A stretch of 42,867 nt of DNA, taken from contig URSA01000019.1 in assembly GCA_900550475.1 (NCBI GenBank), forward strand, positions 1 through 42,867. Direction: 5' to 3'. Origin of the DNA: an uncultured Lachnospiraceae bacterium (GTDB lineage Bacteria > Bacillota > Clostridia > Lachnospirales > Lachnospiraceae). The notes under the pieces were generated by a model, which had not been told where the DNA came from, did not search any database, and saw only the letters and a program-made list of their open reading frames with translations. Positions 18,212-23,806 of this stretch are shown piece after piece (positions within the stretch are counted from its first letter, which is position 1; each line of letters opens with the position of its first letter). Made by a program: the position numbers and the translations under genes.

Positions 18212-18688
18212 TCACTGACGGATCTTCACGGCGGATGCCGGAAGATGTGTGCTGAGTACCCGGATCACCTGCGCCGTATAATCGCCCATATCCCTTCTGG
18301 GGAAAATGCAGGCGTTGGTGCGCGAGGTGTAAACGATCAGGCTGCGCCCCGTGGACACTGCCTTGCGGATATCCTCCCACCGCTGCATCTCCTCCGTGCC
18401 GTTCTGGGACACATGGATTCCTTCGTCGTCCAGCTTATAGTGCAGCGGCTCCTTGAATGCCGGGTTTGCAAGCATCTGCTGTTTGCTCTTCAAAAAAAGC
18501 GACCACGGCAGATAGCACAGCAGCACAACACCCGCCGCCACAGCAAGCCAGTACTGCCTGTATACACCGATCACCACAAACAGCGCACCCATCACACTGC
18601 CAAACAGCCCCGAAAAGCCGCTGTATGTGTGGCGCATCATATAGTCATACAGATCTCCTGCATTGATATGCACATCAAATTCGATCAT
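18212..18688 (-). CDS. YcxB-like membrane protein
   Basis: A 158-residue protein with two membrane helices at about 28-62 and a cytosolic C-terminal domain (about 75-150) containing the YcxB-like pattern of an extended sheet with W-E-D-I (QRWEDIRKAVSTGRSLIVY). Such domains are membrane-proximal and have no known activity. It is first in the tsaEB series, directly downstream of the mscL terminator. An SD of GGAGG lies 12 nt upstream, a little far, so the start is likely but not certain. Confidence 0.8.
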   Translation of the reverse strand: MIEFDVHINAGDLYDYMMRHTYSGFSGLFGSVMGALFVVIGVYRQYWLAVAAGVVLLCYLPWSLFLKSKQQMLANPAFKEPLHYKLDDEGIHVSQNGTEEMQRWEDIRKAVSTGRSLIVYTSRTNACIFPRRDMGDYTAQVIRVLSTHLPASAVKIRQ

Positions 18689-18710
18689 TCTGCCCCAAAG
18701 CCTCCATCAT

Positions 18711-18746
18711 TTTAAAAATGGGCTGTCGCAACTCAGGCGACAGCCC
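18711..18746 (-). terminator. Rho-independent terminator of mscL
   Basis: On the minus strand GGGCTGTCGC and GCGACAGCCC form a perfect 10-bp stem with a 7-nt loop (18720-18746), followed by ATTTTTAAA. It lies 6 nt beyond the mscL stop codon. Confidence 0.9.
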
Positions 18747-18752
18747 TTACTC

Positions 18753-19184
18753 TTACTTCTCCAGCTCGGAAGTACAATGCGGACATCTGGTTGCCTCCAG
18801 CGGAATTTCCGATTTACAGAATGGACATTTCTTGGTCGTGGCAGGCGCCTCCTCCTTTTTATGCAGCTTGTTCATTCCCTTCACAAACAGGAACACCACA
18901 AACGCCATGATCAGGAAATTCAGCACGTTGGAAATGAAAGTGCCGTAGTTTAGGGTTGCCGCCCCCGCCGTCTGCGCTTCCTCAAGCGTCGCATAGCTGC
19001 TGCCATCCAGCGAAAGGAACCAGTTTGAAAAATCCACTTTTCCGGTAAAGAGACTCACCACCGGCATGATCATATCATTTACCAGCGAATTGACAATGCT
19101 GGTGAACGCGCTGCCGATGATCATACCAACCGCAAGATCTATCATGTTACCCCGCAGGGCAAATTTCTTGAACTCTTTTAACAT
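18753..19184 (-). CDS. mscL: Large-conductance mechanosensitive channel with C-terminal zinc ribbon
   Basis: A 143-residue channel that opens under membrane tension to release solutes during hypo-osmotic shock. The N-terminal FKKFALRGNMIDLAVGMIIGSAF helix is the MscL signature, with TM2 at about 83-103. Instead of the usual short helical bundle, the C-terminus (about 112-143) carries CPFC and CPHC pairs, a zinc-ribbon module with spacing C-x2-C-x10-C-x2-C. It has its own promoter (19223-19251) and terminator. Confidence 0.96.
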   Translation of the reverse strand: MLKEFKKFALRGNMIDLAVGMIIGSAFTSIVNSLVNDMIMPVVSLFTGKVDFSNWFLSLDGSSYATLEEAQTAGAATLNYGTFISNVLNFLIMAFVVFLFVKGMNKLHKKEEAPATTKKCPFCKSEIPLEATRCPHCTSELEK

Positions 19185-19222
19185 ACCGTAGCTCTCCCTC
19201 TTTTTTCACCTGTACCTTCTTT

Positions 19223-19251
19223 ATTATAGGGATAACAGGTGGAAAAAGCAA
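19223..19251 (-). promoter_or_regulatory. Probable mscL promoter
   Basis: The minus strand shows a consensus -10 TATAAT (19223-19228), a 17-bp spacer and a weaker -35 TTGCTT (19246-19251), about 40 bp before the mscL start codon. Confidence 0.65.
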
Positions 19252-19258
19252 GGAATAT

Positions 19259-19990
19259 TTACGCATGTCCCTGTTTGATAATGGGGCTTAAGGGCTTGTA
19301 GATCAGCATGGTAATGATCGAGATCACACCCGCCTTCAGCAGATTCAGCGGTGCGACCGCCATCAGCACCAGCGTGGGCAGATCCGTGATCGCCGGATTG
19401 ACGGCTTTTCCCATATCGATGATCACATCCACGGAGGGGAGACCGTACAGCACCACAAATTTGGGGATGAGATACCATGCGTTGAAAATGCTTCCGAACA
19501 CCGTCATAACCAGCGTTCCGGCAATGCAGCCCCAGACGGCGCCCTTTTTTGTCTTGTGGAACTCATAGATTGCGGACGCGGGCAGAAGAAGGCTGCAGCC
19601 GATGATGAAATTCGCCATATCGCCCACAAACGCCGTATCGCTTCCCTTGAAAAGGAGCTTCAGCAGAATCTTACAAAACTCAATCAGCACCCCCGCCACA
19701 GGCCCGAACGCAAAGCTCCCCACCATGACCGGCAGTTCGCTGAAATCGACCTTGTAAAAGCCGGGAGCAAAGGGCAGCGGGAAGTCAAAGAGATAGAGCA
19801 CCGCCGCAATAGCGGAAAACATGCCTGTCACCGTCATCATGCGGGTGGAGAACAGCTTTCTCTTCACCCCGTTTTTTTTGTCCGCCAGTTTCCGGATGCC
19901 CACCGCCACCAGTATCATCAGCGCGATCAGTCCGAGAAACTCCGCCACAAACATCACATTTTCCGTTACTGTTTTCCATAAATCATTCAT
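19259..19990 (-). CDS. ribU: Riboflavin ECF transporter S component (RibU-type)
   Basis: About 243 residues with six to seven membrane helices. After an extra N-terminal helix, the core begins near RKLFSTRMMTVTGMFSAIAAVLYLF and carries KVDFSELPVMVGSFAFGPVAGV, typical of RibU. It binds riboflavin and works with the shared EcfAA'T energising module, not seen here. The start is uncertain: the ATG at 19990 is 13 nt from GGAAAGG, and an ATG at 20002 is almost on top of it. The FMN riboswitch upstream strongly supports the substrate assignment. Confidence 0.9.
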   Translation of the reverse strand: MNDLWKTVTENVMFVAEFLGLIALMILVAVGIRKLADKKNGVKRKLFSTRMMTVTGMFSAIAAVLYLFDFPLPFAPGFYKVDFSELPVMVGSFAFGPVAGVLIEFCKILLKLLFKGSDTAFVGDMANFIIGCSLLLPASAIYEFHKTKKGAVWGCIAGTLVMTVFGSIFNAWYLIPKFVVLYGLPSVDVIIDMGKAVNPAITDLPTLVLMAVAPLNLLKAGVISIITMLIYKPLSPIIKQGHA

Positions 19991-20047
19991 ACTGCATACC
20001 ATGCCTTTCCATTTTATTTGGAAACGCTTCGGTTGTAAAAAAAGCAG

Positions 20048-20074
20048 AAAAAATCCCGGATGCTTCATCCGGGA
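20048..20074 (-). terminator. Riboswitch-controlled terminator
   Basis: TCCCGGATG and CATCCGGGA make a perfect 9-bp stem with a 3-nt loop (20054-20074), followed by TTTTTT on the minus strand. It lies between the FMN aptamer and ribU, as expected for transcription attenuation when FMN is abundant. Confidence 0.9.
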
Positions 20075-20138
20075 ACTGCTTTCAGAATATGCCGCCATGC
20101 AGCCGCCGTACGCACGCCTGCACAGACACCGCATTCTT

Positions 20139-20281
20139 CTTTCATCCAGACTTTACTGTTGGTACCGGATTACACCGGTTCAGCCGCAGGCACAACGCCA
20201 TACGGGTCGCAGACTCATCGGAACTTCCGCCTCACTGCCAGTAGGGAATTTCACCCAACCCCGAAGAATTTCTGATGAAAG
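20139..20281 (-). ncRNA. FMN riboswitch (RFN element)
   Basis: On the minus strand the aptamer shows the conserved CTTCGGGG...GGGTGAAATTCCC start, the GCGGAAGTTCCGATGAGTCTGCGACCC core, and a closing P1 helix made by CTTTCATC (20274-20281) and GATGAAAG (20139-20146). FMN binding is known to favour the downstream terminator and lower ribU expression. Confidence 0.95.
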
Positions 20282-20304
20282 AATAACGCGCCGCACGAAA
20301 AATG

Positions 20305-21090
20305 TCAATCTGTTTTTTTCTCCGCCCTGATGTAGCTGATAACAGTGGCAAGCCATACGGCGCCTATCACAAGGATCGGCAGAAGTCCCGTATCCAGTGC
20401 AAAATCAGCCAGCATACCGAAAATACATCCTGCCACACAGGCGATCTGCGTCGTCCGGAAAGCCGCATACCCGGCCTTATACATTCTGTACTGCTCCGCC
20501 TCGTCACAGCTCTCCTCCCAGCGCTTTGCAAATCTGAGATCGTAGATGCTGCCGCGTTTTTCCGGGTTGATCTGCTTATAGAAGTCCACCGCCTTCTTCT
20601 GCACCGCCAGCGTTTCCACGCCTGCCAGCGCGAGAATCAGCACATACAATCCAGTCATCCATTCTCCCCCATCCGGATTCATCTTGAACAATACATGGAT
20701 CTCCGATATGTAGAACATCAGATTGATCACCGTTGCCAGACTGCCGAAGGTGGTACAGAACGAAAGCATACCATCCAGCTTTTTGTCTGTTTCCTCATCC
20801 TCTCCGTCCCACGAAGCAAACAGTTTCTTTGCCTTTCCCAGAAGTACGGCGCAGACAATTCCCAGAATGAGAAAAAGCACTGCATGAACCGCCGGCAGCA
20901 CATAAAGCAGAATTTCCGACACATTTTCGATCAGCCCCTGCAGGCTGATGTCCTTTTTGCCGAATATCCCCGTGCCGTATCCGATAATCCCTCCCACCAG
21001 CATGGCGACCAGCAATCTGATAATAAAAGACTTCAAAGCCTTTCTGTCCTCTTTTTTTACACGGTTCCCCACCGCCTCATTTGTCTGCAT
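20305..21090 (-). CDS. DUF3169-family membrane protein
   Basis: A 261-residue membrane protein with four to five helices (pairs near 20-70, 110-125 and 215-255) and a long charged cytosolic region in the middle. The conserved KRGSIYDLRFAKRWEESCDEAE stretch (seen here in shorter pieces such as EESCDEAEQ) fits DUF3169. The start at 21090 has GGGAGG 8 nt upstream. It overlaps the upstream XRE gene by 14 bp, and such XRE-DUF3169 pairs are common in Firmicutes. Function is unknown; a membrane sensor or target of the regulator is a reasonable inference. Confidence 0.82.
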   Translation of the reverse strand: MQTNEAVGNRVKKEDRKALKSFIIRLLVAMLVGGIIGYGTGIFGKKDISLQGLIENVSEILLYVLPAVHAVLFLILGIVCAVLLGKAKKLFASWDGEDEETDKKLDGMLSFCTTFGSLATVINLMFYISEIHVLFKMNPDGGEWMTGLYVLILALAGVETLAVQKKAVDFYKQINPEKRGSIYDLRFAKRWEESCDEAEQYRMYKAGYAAFRTTQIACVAGCIFGMLADFALDTGLLPILVIGAVWLATVISYIRAEKKTD

Positions 21091-21322
21091 ACTCTTTCCT
21101 CCCTTCCGGGGCATCCCCCGGCTCTGCCACATATGTGAAAATGTCTTCCACCTTTACATTACATACCTGTGCGATCTTCAGTGCCAGTGTCACCGATGGG
21201 GAATAATCCCCCCTCTCGATCTGGCTGATCGTCTGACGGGAGGTGCCGACCAGCTCCCCCATCTCCTGTTGGTTTACGTTTAAACGCGCCCGATATTCCT
21301 TCAATCTGTTATAGAGCGGCAT
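21077..21322 (-). CDS. XRE-family HTH transcriptional regulator
   Basis: An 81-residue protein that is almost only a Cro/C1 helix-turn-helix: QQEMGELVGTSRQTISQIERG (seen from residue 18) followed by the SPSVTLALKIAQVCNVKVEDIF dimer helix. The start at 21322 follows GGAGG at good spacing; the longer in-frame extension has no such site. It resembles the small YgzD/PXO1-type regulators paired with DUF3169. Two TTGACAA-N6-TTGTCA palindromes over its promoter suggest autoregulation. Confidence 0.92.
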   Translation of the reverse strand: MPLYNRLKEYRARLNVNQQEMGELVGTSRQTISQIERGDYSPSVTLALKIAQVCNVKVEDIFTYVAEPGDAPEGRKEYADK

Positions 21323-21335
21323 ATTCCACCTCCGG

Positions 21336-21440
21336 TCACTTTTTCTTTCCCGCCATTGTCCATACCGCGCCAAAGCAGGAGCCCATTTTGGTTTTCTCAA
21401 ACAGGAGATAGCCCACGGGCTCCTTTTTCACGCAGAACAG
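21336..21440 (-). CDS. Candidate leader peptide gene upstream of the XRE regulator
   Basis: A short open frame ends with TGA at 21336, 13 nt before the XRE ATG and touching its ribosome binding site, which suggests coupling. Reading from GTG at 21431 gives 31 codons (starting VKKEPVGYLLFEKTK and ending VWTMAGKKK). The GGGGAAGG site lies 6 nt before a CTG at 21440, so a 34-codon form is equally possible. A frame-shifted ATG further upstream (MTRKVVNMKKKLVRGEG) stops early, so an older longer gene may be broken. The protein-like composition is suggestive but not proof. Confidence 0.4.
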   Translation of the reverse strand: MFCVKKEPVGYLLFEKTKMGSCFGAVWTMAGKKK

Positions 21441-21476
21441 GTAGAGCCTTCCCCTCTGACAAGTTTCTTTTTCATA

Positions 21477-21529
21477 TTGACAACTTTTCTTGTCATCAAA
21501 AGTATATCATTGACAAGGATAGTTGTCAA
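21477..21529. promoter_or_regulatory. Two operator-like palindromes over the XRE promoter
   Basis: TTGACAA-GGATAG-TTGTCAA (21510-21529) is a perfect palindrome and TTGACAA-CTTTTC-TTGTCA (21477-21495) a near-perfect copy, with centres about 33 bp (three helical turns) apart. A further half-site TGACAAG starts at 21457. The first spans the -35 box and the second lies just past the -10 box, the usual layout for an autorepressor. Confidence 0.7.
21501..21529 (-). promoter_or_regulatory. Sigma-A promoter of the XRE-DUF3169 operon
   Basis: On the minus strand a perfect -35 TTGACA (21524-21529) is followed after 17 bp by TATACT (21501-21506). Transcription would start near 21494, giving a leader of about 170 nt that contains the short candidate ORF. 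Confidence 0.85.
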
Positions 21530-21564
21530 CCTGTTAAAGTTTTGGATTTTAATATCGAAAATTG

Positions 21565-21616
21565 TTGTATTTTTTAAAGTTTCAGACTTGTAAGTCAGAA
21601 ACTCTTGTATTTTTTA
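21565..21616. repeat. Hairpin flanked by TTGTATTTTTTA direct repeats
   Basis: GTTTCAGACTT (21579-21589) and AAGTCAGAAAC (21592-21602) pair with one mismatch. Identical 12-mers TTGTATTTTTTA occur at 21565-21576 and 21605-21616, exactly 40 bp apart, and the second contains the -35 box of the ATPase gene. They could be binding sites or a relic terminator for plus-strand read-through. Confidence 0.45.
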
Positions 21617-21632
21617 TGTTTTGGGGTATAAT
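21605..21632 (+). promoter_or_regulatory. Probable promoter of the AAA/DUF4143 gene
   Basis: A -10 TATAAT (21627-21632) lies 16 bp after TTGTAT (21605-21610), and the ATPase start is about 40 bp downstream. Confidence 0.6.
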
Positions 21633-21673
21633 ATAGTTAGGAAATCCGAAATATCCGGGAAATGGAGATTAGT

Positions 21674-22903
21674 ATGAACGAACTTGTAAATCGCCCCGCC
21701 TACTTGGAACAACTCATTCAAAACAAAGATGTGGATCTGGTCAAGATTGTTACCGGCATCCGGAGATGCGGAAAGTCATCCCTGCTCAACCTGTTTCATC
21801 AGTATCTGTCCGACAACGGTATCGCTGACGCCAATATTATCCACATGAATCTGGAGTCCCTGCGCTACCGGGAGCTTTCCGACTATCTTACTTTTTATGA
21901 TTATGTCAGTGAACACATTCCAAAGACCGGAAAGACTTATCTGATATTTGATGAGCTGCAGAATGTAACGCACTGGGAAAAAGCAATCGAATCCTTCCGC
22001 CTCGACTTTGATGTGGACATTTACATCACAGGCTCCAATGCCTATCTGCTCTCGACGGAATTTTCCACACTGCTCTCCGGCAGATATGTGGAAATTCGGA
22101 TGCTTCCCCTCTCGTTCAAGGAATTTTTATCATTCTACGAGTTTGCAGCTTCCGTGACAATGGAAGAAAAATTTCAACAATACCTGCAGTTTGGCGGCAT
22201 GCCGATCCTGAGGGAATATCAGTTTAACGAAGCGAGAAGTAATCAGGCGCTTGAGGGCATCTACTCCACCGTAGTGCTGCGCGATATTCTTGACCGCAAT
22301 CATCAGGTTGATCAAGGCATGCTGCAGAAGATCATGCTGTTTCTCTGCTCCAACATCGGCAGTATCACATCTCCGAACAGCATCGGCAATGTACTGTCCG
22401 GCGAGGGCGAGCTTCCGGGTATAAAAGGCAAAAATGTGGCTGGCAAGACGGTGGACAAATATATCTCCCTGCTGTGCGCCGCATTCATCTTCTACTCCGT
22501 CGGACGGTACGATGTCAAGGGCAAGCAGCTTTTGAAAACATTGGAAAAAAATTATATCGTCGATATAGGCTTCCGCAATATGCTGTTAGGCTACCGTGAC
22601 GCAGACCGGGGACATATTCTGGAAAACATTGTGTTTCTGGAACTGATCCGGCGCGACTACCGTGTCTACATCGGGAAAGTGGGAGAAACAGAAGTGGATT
22701 TTGTGGCGGAGAAGCCGAATGATAAAATATATCTTCAGGTGACGGAGAGTATGCAGTCGCCGGAAACCCGCGAGCGGGAGCTCAGACCGTTGCGCATGAT
22801 CTCCGACAACTACGAAAAAATCATATTGTCCATGGACAGAAGCTACATCAACTCCTACGACGGAATCAAATCCCTGTACCTGATCGACTGGCTGTTATCC
22901 TGA
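21674..22903 (+). CDS. AAA_14 / DUF4143 ATPase
   Basis: A 409-residue protein. The start at 21674 (MNELVNRPAYLEQL) follows GGAG by 6 nt; the in-frame ATG at 21662 carries that site inside its codons. Walker A is GIRRCGKS (28-35), Walker B LIFDE (90-94, D93 and E94), and TGSNAYLLS is a sensor-like segment. The C-terminal third is DUF4143, with PD-(D/E)xK-nuclease-like pattern VGETEVDFVAEKP. Members are widespread, often lone accessory genes with unknown roles. Its end overlaps the convergent metallophosphoesterase gene by 9 bp. Confidence 0.88.
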   Translation: MNELVNRPAYLEQLIQNKDVDLVKIVTGIRRCGKSSLLNLFHQYLSDNGIADANIIHMNLESLRYRELSDYLTFYDYVSEHIPKTGKTYLIFDELQNVTHWEKAIESFRLDFDVDIYITGSNAYLLSTEFSTLLSGRYVEIRMLPLSFKEFLSFYEFAASVTMEEKFQQYLQFGGMPILREYQFNEARSNQALEGIYSTVVLRDILDRNHQVDQGMLQKIMLFLCSNIGSITSPNSIGNVLSGEGELPGIKGKNVAGKTVDKYISLLCAAFIFYSVGRYDVKGKQLLKTLEKNYIVDIGFRNMLLGYRDADRGHILENIVFLELIRRDYRVYIGKVGETEVDFVAEKPNDKIYLQVTESMQSPETRERELRPLRMISDNYEKIILSMDRSYINSYDGIKSLYLIDWLLS

Positions 22904-23806
22904 CAGCCCCGCCTCCCTGTAATCCGGGATTTCAAGCCTCCGCGCCGCTTCCGCAAAATATTGCTCCTCAAGGAGCGGCCAGCGACTTTCCGACCCGTCC
23001 GCAGCCGCCAGCTCAACAGCCATACTGACCATTTCCGAAGAGACATCCCTCCCGGTGAGCAGCGTCAGGATATTGCTGTTGATAAACCACGGCGCGCTCT
23101 GTAAAAGCCCACTCGCCACAATGTCCGTCACCACCCGGTCGCGGTCATAGGGTATTTTCAAAAACTCCGGCTCCCACCCGGCTCTGCCGTCCCTCTGTAC
23201 GCCGTGCAGGATCATGCACTGGGCATAGCCGGGATCCCCGATGGCAATGCCCACACAACCGGCGTTAAAATAATGCCGTCCGCCATACTCCAGCCTGCCG
23301 GGCTTGTGGGTATGCGCACAGAGCAGATAATCCGTTCCGATGGTGTCAAGATAATGCCGCACTGCCGCCCCGTCAGGCTGCAAAAGCTCCCGGGTATCCT
23401 CAGGGGAGCCGTGGCAGCAGGTGATGGCAGGGTAGCCCTGCTTCTCATACACAAAGCTGATGGGCAGACCTTCAAAGTAATCCAGATCCTGCCCCATCAG
23501 CCGACGGTAAGTAAAGAGCAGGTTGCCGCTCGCCGAATTGAACACCCACATCCGTTCGGTATCCTGATCCTCTATCGCCCTGCGCTGGGCGATCATGTAA
23601 TCTTCCCGGTTTCCCCGAAGCAGCCTGCATGGGTGCTTCCGCGTAAACGCATACAGATAATCCATGGTCTCCCGCGTGTAGGGAGTGTCGGAGACGTAGT
23701 CGCCCAGAAACAGATACTCCTCGCAGCCTTCCTTCTCCATATACTCCGTACACGCCCGGAACGCGGGATAATTGCTGTGTATGTCCGAAATAACTCCTAT
23801 TTTCAT
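22895..23806 (-). CDS. Calcineurin-like metallophosphoesterase
   Basis: A 303-residue protein with all metal-site motifs: SDIH (D8, H10), GD (D36), GNRE (N66), CCHGSP and CAHTHKPG. Two metal ions and phosphoester hydrolysis are expected; the substrate is unknown. It resembles the YfcE/PrpE-like group of bacterial phosphodiesterases, with an added C-terminal helical region after about residue 225. Its start overlaps the tex stop by 4 bp (ATGA), so it is co-translated with tex. Confidence 0.88.
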   Translation of the reverse strand: MKIGVISDIHSNYPAFRACTEYMEKEGCEEYLFLGDYVSDTPYTRETMDYLYAFTRKHPCRLLRGNREDYMIAQRRAIEDQDTERMWVFNSASGNLLFTYRRLMGQDLDYFEGLPISFVYEKQGYPAITCCHGSPEDTRELLQPDGAAVRHYLDTIGTDYLLCAHTHKPGRLEYGGRHYFNAGCVGIAIGDPGYAQCMILHGVQRDGRAGWEPEFLKIPYDRDRVVTDIVASGLLQSAPWFINSNILTLLTGRDVSSEMVSMAVELAAADGSESRWPLLEEQYFAEAARRLEIPDYREAGLSG

